Below, piece after piece: positions 19,707 through 27,981 of a stretch of DNA of 64,000 bases (positions are counted from its first letter, which is position 1; each line of letters opens with the position of its first letter). The notes beneath the pieces were generated by a model. The model had not been told where the DNA came from, did no database searches, and saw nothing but the letters and a program-made list of their open reading frames with translations. The stretch lies in the NCBI RefSeq assembly GCF_001693255.1, contig NZ_CP016474.1, forward strand, positions 2,808,661-2,872,660, given 5' to 3'. Origin of the DNA: Picosynechococcus sp. PCC 7003 (GTDB taxonomy: Bacteria; Cyanobacteriota; Cyanobacteriia; Cyanobacteriales; MRBY01). The translations under genes and the position numbers were made by a program.

Positions 19707-20366
19707 TTACTCGCTCCATAGCCGTAGGAGATTCGCCACACTCTTAGAGAGGAGATCAAATTCTGTGGTTTTACCGCTTTGGGCAAACAGGCTGCGACGA
19801 CTGACATCAAGATCAAACACAATTTCCCGTTTTTGGGCATCCCGAATCCAACTTTGTACCCAACCCACCACCACTAAGCGCGTCCCTTTTGTCACCACAT
19901 TTACCCGGTGTAGAGAAGTAGAAGGATAGGCGATCGCCGTTCCGGCAGGGAGTTTGTAGCTTTGTTCAGAATCTGCCCCTTCAATGACCAGTTCACCGCC
20001 TTCATATTCGTCAGGCTCATTGAGGAACAGAGTAAATGAAACATCCGAGCGCATCCCATTCATCAGGGCATTGTCAGTGTGGCGACCGTAGGCCATGCCG
20101 GGGCCGTAACGACTAAACAGCAGAGTATGCACACTTTTGGGGCGGATCGCCGTTTGAAACAGGGCATTGTTCTGGAGGGCTTGGCGCACTTGCTCTTCGA
20201 GGAGTTGGGCCGTGGGGGTTGTCTTGGCCAGTTGTTGATTGTCTTTGACCAGTTTGGCGTACCAGCCCGCCGTGAGTTTGCCATCGACAAATTCAGCTTG
20301 GGTCAAGGTTGCGGTTATTTTTTCGAGGGCCTCTGGTGTCAACACCTGGGGAATTTTAAAGAACAT
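19707..20366 (-). CDS. PiuC-type Fe(II)/2-oxoglutarate hydroxylase
   Basis: 219 residues from ATG 20366 (MFFKIPQVLTPEALEKI). The PKHD-type dioxygenase core is visible: the iron ligands HxD in YGRHTDNALM and the distal His in TSLHRVNVVTKGTRLVVVGW, with an Arg for 2-oxoglutarate. Members (PiuC, YbiX) are regularly found beside TonB receptors and other iron-uptake genes and are Fur-regulated in proteobacteria; the hydroxylated substrate is not known for certain. Here it lies between the lipoprotein and the porin on the same strand, in agreement with a role in iron starvation. Confidence 0.85.
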   Translation of the reverse strand: MFFKIPQVLTPEALEKITATLTQAEFVDGKLTAGWYAKLVKDNQQLAKTTPTAQLLEEQVRQALQNNALFQTAIRPKSVHTLLFSRYGPGMAYGRHTDNALMNGMRSDVSFTLFLNEPDEYEGGELVIEGADSEQSYKLPAGTAIAYPSTSLHRVNVVTKGTRLVVVGWVQSWIRDAQKREIVFDLDVSRRSLFAQSGKTTEFDLLSKSVANLLRLWSE

Positions 20367-20385
20367 TGGCGTTACCAAAAAAATC

Positions 20386-20411
20386 TAAAAAAGCCCCAGC
20401 AAAACCGGGGC
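20386..20411 (-). terminator. terminator between lipoprotein and PiuC-type gene
   Basis: On the minus strand GCCCC/GGGGC with a 9-nt loop is followed by six T residues. It ends only 20 bp before the PiuC-type start, so it may be a leaky terminator inside one transcript or separate two units. Confidence 0.7.
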
Positions 20412-20441
20412 CACTGTAATGATATTCACAGAACTTTGAGA

Positions 20442-21266
20442 TTAGCTGTTACTGGCCGCTTCAATCTCCACAATGCGGCTTAAGACTTCCTGGGGCGTTT
20501 TCACAGGAGCCTGGGGCGGTTCTACCGTGGGCCAAGCGGTTTTGAGATCTGCCATGGCGGTGGCGATCGCCTCCCTGGTCTCTGGAGCCAACTGATCAGC
20601 AACCTGGTCGTAGAGCATTTCGCTGTGGAGGACGAAACCACGGGAATCCTGATATTCCACCGCTTCGACGATCTGATTATTGGCGATCGCTGCAGCATAT
20701 TCTTCCCCGGCCACCTGGAGGAGATTATTCATGACCCCAAGGACAAACTCAGGGGACTGCAGTTCTGCTTCACCGAGGGCCGCAAGGGCTGTATCAATGG
20801 CCTCAACGGACGCGTCTAGTTGGGTCTGTAATTCGGGAGATTCCGGTGCTGTTTTGATCAAGTCATGGGCACTATTGAGGACATCTTTGAAATCGGTCAC
20901 ACCGCGATCGCCCAATTGACCCTCAATGGCACCATACAATTCTTCTACAGGATGGCCGATGTGTGGTTCTGCCTGTTCATATTCCCCAGCCGCAATTAAT
21001 TCCTCAGCCACCATCAAATGGCCCAACATCAACGAAAGAGTCGTGGCATAGTCTTCATCGGGGTTGCCGGAACTAGCGCCTTCACCACCTTCACCACCTT
21101 CGCCGCCTTCGCCCCCATGGTCAGCACTATTATGTTCTACGGTTTCTGTTGTTGCAGCATTTTCGCCCCCTTCCCCACCATTGTCTGGAACGGAGGTGCC
21201 ACAGGCCCCTAAGCTCACCGCCAAACCAAGGGTTAAAAATAACTCAACGGGCTTTACAGATTTCAT
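20442..21266 (-). CDS. Glu/Gly-rich lipoprotein of the iron locus
   Basis: 274 residues from ATG 21266. A lipoprotein signal (FLTLGLAVSLGAC, lipid-modified Cys) is followed by a repetitive Gly-Gly-Glu linker (about 30-65) and an all-helical domain (70-270) containing LMLGHLMVAEELIAAGEYEQ and PHIGHPVEELYGAIEGQL, with His and Glu residues placed as in helical metal-binding bundles. It loosely recalls imelysin/EfeO-type iron proteins, but I could not see their diagnostic motif. A Fur-like box directly upstream and its neighbours suggest an iron-related periplasmic role. Confidence 0.65.
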   Translation of the reverse strand: MKSVKPVELFLTLGLAVSLGACGTSVPDNGGEGGENAATTETVEHNSADHGGEGGEGGEGGEGASSGNPDEDYATTLSLMLGHLMVAEELIAAGEYEQAEPHIGHPVEELYGAIEGQLGDRGVTDFKDVLNSAHDLIKTAPESPELQTQLDASVEAIDTALAALGEAELQSPEFVLGVMNNLLQVAGEEYAAAIANNQIVEAVEYQDSRGFVLHSEMLYDQVADQLAPETREAIATAMADLKTAWPTVEPPQAPVKTPQEVLSRIVEIEAASNS

Positions 21267-21271
21267 ACTAT

Positions 21272-21286
21272 TAAAAATAATTTGCA
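21272..21286. promoter_or_regulatory. possible Fur-like box upstream of the lipoprotein gene
   Basis: TAAAAATAATTTGCA matches 10 of 14 positions of the 7-1-7 Fur consensus and lies 6-20 bp upstream of the lipoprotein start. Confidence 0.4.
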
Positions 21287-21338
21287 AATTGAATATTGCA
21301 ATACGCTAGAGTTTTTGCTGATTTTTGTCAATAGATGT

Positions 21339-21995
21339 TTAGGTTTCGGCTGGTAGCACTTCAAAAAAGCCCATGCAGCCATGTTCGGCAATGTAATCCT
21401 GGTGGGGATGGAACATATACTTCCCAGGGAAAGGATAGGCAAACTCTAGGATGTGGCGTTCGGCAGTGCCCATGGTGACCACATCACTTTCTTCGTGGGA
21501 GGTCGTGGTCATGCCAGTGCGATAGAGCTTAAAGAAGTTGGCGTGGATATGAAAGGTGATCGCCGGATCAAACTCGATCATATTCAAGACGTAAAGCCGC
21601 ACCAGTTGATTTTGCACAATGGGGATGGGGATGGGGCGATCGCGGAACACATTGGGAATGCCATTGAAAGCATACAGTTCGTTTTTTTCATCGTCATTGA
21701 TGTCATAACCCCCCAGCACCAACACCATTTCGTCGGCGGGGGGCCTGGCCTCAGGGGGATCAATAATGAAGAGTCCAAACAAGCCTTTGACGATGTGGCG
21801 TGTCACCGGAGCAATGTGGCAGTGGTAAAGGTGAACACCGTAGGGCGTTGCCTCAAATTCATAGATAGTGGTTTGGTCATGGCGCACTGGTTTGACGCCA
21901 TCCATCGTGTCGGGGTGAGTGCCGTGGAAGTGGAGGATATGGGAGTGTCCATCGGCATTATGAAAAATAATTTCGCCTGCCCGATTTCCGAGCTG
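21339..21995 (-). pseudogene. multicopper oxidase, 5'-truncated
   Basis: The open frame begins right after a TAA at 21996-21998 with no start codon; the first Met is 21905. The frame upstream of that Met already encodes HILHFHGTHPDTMDGV, the first copper-ligand block of a cupredoxin domain, so the intact gene must have been longer. The rest is well preserved: HLYHCHIAPVTRHIVKG (HCH), FHIHANFFK and FHPHQDYIAEHGCMG. The HCH block in the first domain and HPH in the second resemble two-domain (type B) laccase-like oxidases of ~300 residues. Signal peptide and first ~80 residues are missing and all three frames upstream are interrupted. Such oxidases act on Cu(I) or Fe(II) in the periplasm. Confidence 0.7.
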
Positions 21996-22144
21996 TTATC
22001 GGTGTCTAATCACTCCGAACTTGAAACGCAATCAATCGATCACTAACTGGGCTTTTTATGCTCAAGTGCCCCAATAAATTCAAAGATTTCCTTAAAAGGT
22101 AGAAATCTAAACAGAAAGACTTGCAAATAAAATCTTGCCTATTC

Positions 22145-22348
22145 CTAGGCGATGGTCGAGTTGCAGGGTTGCTTCACACAGCCTTGTCCATCGTAATCCT
22201 GCAATAGCTGGGCGGCATACTCCAGGCAAGTGCCACAATCCATCCCAACGCCCATCACACTCGAAAGCTCTTTCATAGAGCAACTTTGTTGTTCCGCAGC
22301 TTGGCGGATTTGCTTTTCAGTAATGCCACGACAAAGGCAAACGTACAT
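22145..22348 (-). CDS. bfd: bacterioferritin-associated ferredoxin-like [2Fe-2S] protein
   Basis: 67 residues. Four cysteines in the BFD arrangement (MYVCLCRGIT and MDCGTCLEYA) bind a [2Fe-2S] cluster. Bfd reduces and releases iron stored in bacterioferritin, which fits the two bacterioferritin genes starting 226 bp away on the opposite strand. A weak Fur-like sequence (22406-22420, 9 of 14 consensus positions) lies in the divergent promoter region. A few extra residues with one more Cys follow the domain (GCVKQPCNS). Confidence 0.85.
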   Translation of the reverse strand: MYVCLCRGITEKQIRQAAEQQSCSMKELSSVMGVGMDCGTCLEYAAQLLQDYDGQGCVKQPCNSTIA

Positions 22349-22573
22349 GGTGACCTCAAGGAGAAAATGCTTGATTTAAATGTCACCCCCTACTATGCCC
22401 TATTCTAAAAATTATTGCAATAGATTCTCATTTTTTGTCTCGAAATTATTCAGAAAATAAAATTTTGTGAGTAAAGCCCCCCAATGGGAGGAACTCCCCT
22501 AAGCTAGACATACCGCAGTATTTATGACACCTTTTACGTTGAAGGTGGTCGATTTGGAGTGAAAAAAAAGCGA

Positions 22574-23038
22574 ATGCAAGGAAAATCTGGCATTAATACC
22601 CAACTCAATGCAGTCTTAAAATCTCAGTTGACTGCTATTAACCAGTTTTTTCTCCACGCGAGAATGGCGAAAAATTGGGGCTTGGGGGCATTGAATGGTC
22701 AGGAATATAAGTACTCCATCAAGGCCATGAAACAGGCCGATAGCCTCATTGAACGGATTTTGTTTCTAGAGGCCTTGCCCAACCTTCAGAGTCTTGGCAA
22801 GTTGATGATTGGCGAAGATGTTCCAGAAATGTTGGCCAATGAGCTAGCTACGGCGACAACGATCCGCAATGAGTTACTAGCAGTGATTCAACTGTGTGAA
22901 ACGGAACAAGACTATGTCAGTCGTGATCTTTTGGGCGAAATTCTCGAAGAAACCGAAGCGCAGATTGACTGGTTTGAGTCCCAGCAGTGGCTGATCGAAA
23001 ACTCTGGCCTGGAAAATTATTTACAGGCGATGATGTAG
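22574..23038 (+). CDS. bfr: bacterioferritin, heme-ligand subunit
   Basis: 154 residues from ATG 22574 ([12 protein letters not shown]); a GTG five codons upstream (22559) is possible. Four-helix-bundle ferritin with [15 protein letters not shown] and [15 protein letters not shown]. The residue that binds inter-subunit heme is kept (Met in SIKAMKQAD), but the di-iron ferroxidase residues are replaced (KSQLTAINQ instead of NEL; KQ instead of KH; QIDWF instead of HIDW). This is the heme-type half of the two-subunit bacterioferritin known in Synechocystis, with the ferroxidase half encoded just downstream. Confidence 0.88.
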   Translation: MQGKSGINTQLNAVLKSQLTAINQFFLHARMAKNWGLGALNGQEYKYSIKAMKQADSLIERILFLEALPNLQSLGKLMIGEDVPEMLANELATATTIRNELLAVIQLCETEQDYVSRDLLGEILEETEAQIDWFESQQWLIENSGLENYLQAMM

Positions 23039-23106
23039 ATCGCGCGATGATATGGGCCGTACTATGGCCTACTTTTTATTCACTTAGAGCATTAAAGAAA
23101 ATTCCG

Positions 23107-23574
23107 ATGAAAGGTAATCAAAAAGTTTTAGAACAACTCCATAAACTGCTACGCAATGAGCTAGCGGCCCGGGATCAGTACTTCACCCATTCCCGGATGT
23201 ATCTGGACTGGGGCCTGACGAAACTCTATGAACGCATTAACCACGAGATGCAAGACGAGACGGGCCACGCATCCCAATTGATCGAGCGGATTTTGTTCCT
23301 CGAAAGCACCCCTGATCTGTCCCAACAGGATGGGTTGAACATTGGTAAAACTGTGCCGGAAATGCTCCGCAATGACCTCGACTATGAGTACAAGGTTATC
23401 GGGGATCTGAAGGGGGCGATCGCCATTTGCGAGACAGAGCAAGACTACCAAACCCGCGATATTCTCCGGCAAATGCTGGCCGACACCGAGGAAGACCATG
23501 CCCACTGGTTAGAGCAACAGTTGGGACTAATCGAGAAAATTGGCCTGCAAAATTACCTGCAATCCCAGCTGTAA
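23107..23574 (+). CDS. bfr: bacterioferritin, ferroxidase subunit
   Basis: 155 residues from ATG 23107 ([10 protein letters not shown]). The ferroxidase residues are present: Glu in [12 protein letters not shown], Glu and His in DETGHAS, Glu in LDYEYK, and Glu/His in [10 protein letters not shown]. The heme Met is replaced by Thr in DETGHA. It thus complements the preceding subunit, and both are probably assembled into one 24-mer that oxidises and stores iron in the cytosol. Gap to the first gene is 68 bp; one transcript is likely. Confidence 0.9.
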   Translation: MKGNQKVLEQLHKLLRNELAARDQYFTHSRMYLDWGLTKLYERINHEMQDETGHASQLIERILFLESTPDLSQQDGLNIGKTVPEMLRNDLDYEYKVIGDLKGAIAICETEQDYQTRDILRQMLADTEEDHAHWLEQQLGLIEKIGLQNYLQSQL

Positions 23575-23618
23575 AAGTAAAAGTTCCCTGGCATTGGGCC
23601 AACCAAATGTAAGGCAAC

Positions 23619-23641
23619 AAAAAAAGGAGGTCTTTACCTCC
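23619..23641 (-). terminator. rho-independent terminator of prk
   Basis: On the minus strand GGAGGT/ACCTCC with a 4-nt loop is followed by seven T residues. It lies 60 bp after the prk stop. Confidence 0.8.
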
Positions 23642-23650
23642 CTCTCTCGC

Positions 23651-23683
23651 AAGGGGTTTGCTATGGTAAACCCCTTCTGTTTT
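23651..23683 (+). terminator. probable terminator of the bacterioferritin pair
   Basis: A 9-bp stem AAGGGGTTT/AAACCCCTT with an 8-nt loop is followed by CTGTTTTA. The T run is short, but position after two plus-strand genes supports termination. Confidence 0.5.
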
Positions 23684-23700
23684 ATATCGGCTGAGCGGTC

Positions 23701-24702
23701 TTAAACGCTTGCGGCGATCGCCCCTTTCCCAGCAGTGACGTATTCATAGGATTGGCGCATCTTGAGGCCCACGAGCACTTGGAACAGACCTGTACCGTTA
23801 TCAGAACCGGGGTAGTCCTTATGTTTCAGGAGTAGCTCAGTCATTTCACCGTAATACTTGGTGCCGGTTTTGCTGAGGTGGCTTTCGATGTAAATCATTT
23901 CTTCGAGATTATCGAATTTCCCGTCTACTTCCAGGACAGAGACCTCATTGCCGAAGTAGTTATCGGGGCCATAGTACATCTTGATGCCGGGATAATTACA
24001 GGTGAGCTTCCGGCCACAGGGACGCCAGTTAATGGTGGAGCCTTCATCAAAGAGATAGGCCGGTTCGAAGCCAGCAACCCCTTCTTTTTGGATGAGGCGT
24101 ACCCGGAGGTATTTGCCTTCTTTGTCATCGACCAGCTCAGTGGGTAGCACCTGGATTACAACATCCGCAAATTCCCGTTGGGGTTCGATGTAGGCGCTGA
24201 AATCAGGTTTCCGGGCGTTAATTGAAGCAAGAACGTCTTCATAGGTATGGCCTCGTTCTGCCATATCCCGTTGAATTTTCCATTGGATTTTGACTTCGTC
24301 GCTGATGTCAAGATACACGCTAAAATCTACCAATTCCCGCACCCGGGCATCATAGAGAGGATGTAGCCCTTCGATCACGATGACTTTGTTGGGTTCAATG
24401 CGTTCGGGCGGGTCAATTTCGCCGGTCTCGTGGTTGTAGATGGGCTTATCAATGGCCTTTCCGTTCTTTAGATCACGGATTTGCTCTGCCATGAGATCAA
24501 AATTATTGGCCTTGGGATTGAGGGCTGTCACCCCAGCTTCTTTGCGGCCTTTGCGGTCAAGGCTGTGGTAGTCATCAAGGCAGATGACCGTCATGAACTC
24601 TTCGCCGAACAGATCGGTAAGCCGGCGTAAAAAGGTAGATTTTCCGCAGCCGGAGTCCCCGGCAACACCAATAATAACTACACGGTCTGTCTGACTGGTC
24701 AT
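23701..24702 (-). CDS. prk: phosphoribulokinase
   Basis: 333 residues from ATG 24702 (MTSQTDRVVIIGVAGDSG). It phosphorylates ribulose 5-phosphate to ribulose 1,5-bisphosphate, the step before Rubisco in the Calvin cycle. P-loop GDSGCGKST contains redox Cys19, and VICLDDYH contains Cys41; together these form the thioredoxin-controlled disulfide that, with CP12, switches the enzyme off in the dark. Other signatures are VIVIEGLHPLYD and RDMAERGHT. The dark-regulated C-terminal Cys pair region (WRPCGRKLTCNYPG) is also present. Confidence 0.97.
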   Translation of the reverse strand: MTSQTDRVVIIGVAGDSGCGKSTFLRRLTDLFGEEFMTVICLDDYHSLDRKGRKEAGVTALNPKANNFDLMAEQIRDLKNGKAIDKPIYNHETGEIDPPERIEPNKVIVIEGLHPLYDARVRELVDFSVYLDISDEVKIQWKIQRDMAERGHTYEDVLASINARKPDFSAYIEPQREFADVVIQVLPTELVDDKEGKYLRVRLIQKEGVAGFEPAYLFDEGSTINWRPCGRKLTCNYPGIKMYYGPDNYFGNEVSVLEVDGKFDNLEEMIYIESHLSKTGTKYYGEMTELLLKHKDYPGSDNGTGLFQVLVGLKMRQSYEYVTAGKGAIAASV

Positions 24703-25030
24703 AAATTTCCTCTGGGTCTGCAAATTTTATGTTTTAAACTCATCCGTTATCTATGGCGGGAACTCGTGACGAATCGGTTTACTCGCGAGGCTCAGGCGTG
24801 TAAATAACCTTAGCTTTGCCACACTGTCACCCCGAAGGCGATCGCCCAGATAAACTCGGTACGAAAATAATTGCTTTTATTAATTTCGCCGCTTATTATA
24901 CAACGGCACTAACATTTAACCATGGTGCCCCCCCAGAAGCGAGCAAATATGGAGTTTGTTTGCCGTTCATGGGGAAACACAAATTTTCTTGAACCCCTGT
25001 TAAGGCCCCGTTTGCGCCCCATGGGTCGCG
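24703..25030. other. prk upstream region, no gene seen
   Basis: This gap should hold the prk promoter (minus strand). Part of it (24905-25025) is GC-rich with potential stems, such as GTTCA...TGAAC around GGGGAAACAC, and could contain a leader or a small RNA. I see no open frame worth calling and no motif that I can assign. Confidence 0.4.
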
Positions 25031-25061
25031 AAAAAATAAAAAGCCACCCCAGAAGGTGACT
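25031..25061 (-). terminator. terminator after tRNA-Val
   Basis: On the minus strand a 7-bp stem AGTCACC/GGTGGCT (one G-T pair) is followed by TTTTTATTTTTT. It begins 22 bp after the tRNA 3' end. Confidence 0.75.
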
Positions 25062-25082
25062 TCTGCATATTCTTCTTAAGGA

Positions 25083-25154
25083 TGGGCGTTACTGGATTTG
25101 AACCAGTGGCATCCTGCTTGTAAGGCAGGCGCTCTACCGCTGAGCTAAACGCCC
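25083..25154 (-). tRNA. tRNA-Val (anticodon TAC)
   Basis: The minus strand folds into a complete cloverleaf: acceptor GGGCGTT/AACGCCC, D arm AGCTCAGCGGTAGAGCG, anticodon arm CTGCC-TTACAAG-CAGG-type loop with TAC, and T arm CTGGTTCAAATCCAG. The CCA end is not encoded. The 72-nt length includes the discriminator A. Confidence 0.95.
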
Positions 25155-25242
25155 TTAAGCCTTAACAACTATAACAGGGCATTTTTTAAAATGCAAGGGG
25201 GCTAGCAAAAGTTTTTGTGAACTTCCACGTTCAACAGAGCAA

Positions 25243-26787
25243 CTAACGTCGCCAGCGGGCTTTGGGGGTGTCTTGGTTTCGTTTGAAATTTTTACTGGGC
25301 TTTCGGGATTTGGATTTAGGGGCCAGACCCAGGGCTTTTTGGTAAATGCGTTCGTTTTCTTGGACAGAGATTTGCAGATCAACCAGCGGTTTCGGGTAGG
25401 TTTCCCCCAGAATAATTTGGCGATCGCCCAACTCTTTTACGGGTAAACGCCAGGGTTGATGGATCTGCTCTCCGGGAAGGGCCGCCAATTCCGGGAGCCA
25501 GTGACGCACATAGTCCCCCTGGGGATCGTAATCCTTGGCCTGTTTGGGAATGTTGAAATAGCGAAAGCCGCGTGCATCGTTCCCCACGCCAGCGGTGTAG
25601 TTCCAGTTGCCCCAGTTGCTGCACACATCGTAGTCAATCAGTTGCGACTCAAACCAAGCCGCCCCCCACCGCCAGTCAATCCCCAGATTTTTTGTCAGGA
25701 AACTACCGACATTTTGCCGCCCCCGGTTGGACATAAAGCCCGTGTACAAAAGTTCGCGCATATTGGCATCGACAAAGGGAATCCCCGTTTGCCCGGTGCG
25801 CCACAATTCAAAAGCTTCATAATCTTGTTTCCAGGGAATTGCGACCCCCTGCAAGCCTTCTGGTTGAAAGATTTGGTTGCCATGTTTGGCACAGATCCAG
25901 CGGAAATAATCCCGCCAGAGTAGCTCAAAAATCAGCCAGTAGGTGGAATTGTTAGCGATCCGCCGATTTTCGTATTCCTCCACCTGGGCAGCAATGTAGC
26001 GAGCTGAGAGACAACCCAGGGCCAGCCAGGGCGAGAATTTTGAGGAGTAATCTGCCCCTAACAAACCATTGCGGGTTTCTTTGTAAATCTTGAGGCGATC
26101 GCCTTCCCAGAAATAGGCTTGGAGCCGTTGCAAACCAGCGGTTTCACCGCCTTTGAACGGGAACACCCCACGGGGATCGGTGGTCTGAGGCGTTAGGCCC
26201 AAATCCTGGAGGCTGGGAATCTCGCCAGAGTCAAGGGTTTCCGGGAGCGGTGGCAATTGGGTCGGTGTGGGTACCGGAGAGGCGATCGCCGCATACTTTT
26301 CCACATCCTTACGAAATTGAGTAAAAACCTCCGGTACTTCGTTAATACCAAAGGGCAAATCCCCTGGATCATGGAGGGTCGTCCCCCAAAAGGTTTCCAC
26401 TTGAACGCCCCGTTGTTGGAGGGCCTGGCGCAGTTTCCGTTCAACGCGGGTTTCCTCTGCCGTCACCTCTTGGTGCCAATAAACAGCGTCAATTTCCCAC
26501 TGGACACAGAGATCGGGAATGAGTTTTTCGGGTTTGCCTTGGCCCACAATCAAATCACTCCCCTTGCCCCGGAGGTTTTGCCGTAGATCTGTCACTGCTT
26601 CCCGGAGAAACTGTCCCCGAAAAGCACCCGTTTTCGGTAAATCTAGCAGGGTCGTCCCAAATTCCCGTGGGTCAAAGCAGTAAAGGGGAAAAATCTGGGC
26701 CTGTTGTGCCAGGGCTGCCTGGAGTGGCTGGTGGTCATGGAGCCGGAGATCGCGGCGATACCAAAGCAGAATATTGACAGAGGGCAT
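25243..26787 (-). CDS. cryptochrome DASH
   Basis: 514 residues of the photolyase/cryptochrome family. The N-terminal antenna domain starts ILLWYRRDLRLHDHQPL, and the C-terminal FAD domain holds the DASH-type blocks WRDYFRWICAKHG, SNRGRQNVGSFL, WGAAWFESQLIDYDV and CSNWGNWNYTAGVGND, where the N after YDV and the CSNWGNW stretch distinguish DASH from CPD photolyase. Members bind FAD and MTHF, repair mainly single-stranded CPD lesions and may affect transcription in Synechocystis. A basic C-terminal extension (KSKSRKPSKNFKRNQ) could bind nucleic acid. Confidence 0.92.
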   Translation of the reverse strand: MPSVNILLWYRRDLRLHDHQPLQAALAQQAQIFPLYCFDPREFGTTLLDLPKTGAFRGQFLREAVTDLRQNLRGKGSDLIVGQGKPEKLIPDLCVQWEIDAVYWHQEVTAEETRVERKLRQALQQRGVQVETFWGTTLHDPGDLPFGINEVPEVFTQFRKDVEKYAAIASPVPTPTQLPPLPETLDSGEIPSLQDLGLTPQTTDPRGVFPFKGGETAGLQRLQAYFWEGDRLKIYKETRNGLLGADYSSKFSPWLALGCLSARYIAAQVEEYENRRIANNSTYWLIFELLWRDYFRWICAKHGNQIFQPEGLQGVAIPWKQDYEAFELWRTGQTGIPFVDANMRELLYTGFMSNRGRQNVGSFLTKNLGIDWRWGAAWFESQLIDYDVCSNWGNWNYTAGVGNDARGFRYFNIPKQAKDYDPQGDYVRHWLPELAALPGEQIHQPWRLPVKELGDRQIILGETYPKPLVDLQISVQENERIYQKALGLAPKSKSRKPSKNFKRNQDTPKARWRR

Positions 26788-27007
26788 TGTAATCTAACGA
26801 ACGATAAGGCAGAAGCCCATAAGGTAACGTTAATTGCCACTCAGATTCAAACGACATATCCATTGGCGCGCCACATTTTTAGCCCAGCATCTCGACCCCC
26901 AAACGTCAGTCTATCCCAGGGAAGTCGGCCAAGGCCCCCACTGTAGTCTTTTGATGGTCTGAGGTTGCGACAAATTTACACAGGGGCGATCGCCTTTTCC
27001 GGTTCGT

Positions 27008-27811
27008 TCAATAGAGAAAATCTTTAAGGGCAGCGATTACCCCCTGGGGATTGCTTAACTGGGGAAAATGCCCCTTGGCGTCGATCCAGTGGAGTTGACT
27101 ACCACGGATGGTTCGGTGGAGATATTCGCTCACAGCCTTTGCAACAAAAGGATCATTCTCCGCTTGCAAAATTAATGTTGGGATCTTGAGTTGGCTAACC
27201 TCGCGACGGTAATCAGATTGGAGAATCAAAGAAAAGATCAAAAAAGCATAATCGGGCCGTAGTCGGAGGAGCGTCTTGGAAAATTCCGCCGATAGTAACG
27301 GCTGCTTCGGGGTATTCATAATCGATGGCGCATATTTACGCACCCATTGGGAATAGTTCTGGGTCATTTCCGCCAATATTGCATCGGCTGTGGCTTGATC
27401 AAAACTTCCCACATAATTTTGGTCATGAATGTACCGGGGTGAGGCACTAATAAACACTAAACGGGTAATGAGATTGGGGTGCTTGAGAGCCACCAGGGTT
27501 GCGGTCATACTACTAACCGAATGGGCAACCAGTTGCACTTCTTCAAGATCGAGGGCATCGCAAATGTCGATGATGTCCTGGGCATAACTTTCGAGACGTG
27601 TGTGATGTAATGTCTCGTTTTCGTTGGCCTGCGATCGCCCACAACCTGGCAAATCAAAAAGCACCAAACGGTAGTCCGCCGCAAAGGCCGGGGCCACCAG
27701 ACGCCAACTGGTTTGGTCACTGCCAAAGCCATGGGCAAAGAGTAGCACCTTTTCTGAAGTGGCATTGCCGAGGATTTGAACATTATGTTTAGTGAGGATA
27801 TCGGCGGTCAT
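27008..27811 (-). CDS. RsbQ/KAI2-like alpha/beta hydrolase
   Basis: 267 residues. The order KHNVQILG, FAHGFGSDQTSW, FDLPGCGRS and the nucleophile elbow VAHSVSSM is that of RsbQ and the plant receptors D14/KAI2. Catalytic triad as counted: Ser98, Asp220 (QAENDPFV) and His248 (DAKGHFPQLSNP). RsbQ works in Bacillus with the PAS phosphatase RsbP in stress signalling; no rsbP-like gene is adjacent. Substrate is unknown. Cytosolic, monocistronic. Confidence 0.85.
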   Translation of the reverse strand: MTADILTKHNVQILGNATSEKVLLFAHGFGSDQTSWRLVAPAFAADYRLVLFDLPGCGRSQANENETLHHTRLESYAQDIIDICDALDLEEVQLVAHSVSSMTATLVALKHPNLITRLVFISASPRYIHDQNYVGSFDQATADAILAEMTQNYSQWVRKYAPSIMNTPKQPLLSAEFSKTLLRLRPDYAFLIFSLILQSDYRREVSQLKIPTLILQAENDPFVAKAVSEYLHRTIRGSQLHWIDAKGHFPQLSNPQGVIAALKDFLY

Positions 27812-27981
27812 ATCGGCAAAATTTTCCTGAGAAAGAGGTTACTAATCTAGGGACTCTAAAAGTTCTCCAGACTCCATAAGAAGGTTGCTCAGTTCGTGAA
27901 GCTACTTTGCAAACCTACCCACCCAGGGCTGGATTGGCCATAGATTTGAACATAACGTTACTGAAGTTGCAACTGAGAACA

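Noticed and set aside
21453-22046. Plus-strand frame of 197 codons over the oxidase remnant
   Set aside because: The opposite strand encodes recognisable copper-ligand motifs; the plus frame has no known motif.
22987-23106. Longer N-terminus for the second bacterioferritin
   Set aside because: It would overlap the first subunit gene and add 40 residues not found in ferritins; ATG 23107 fits the family.
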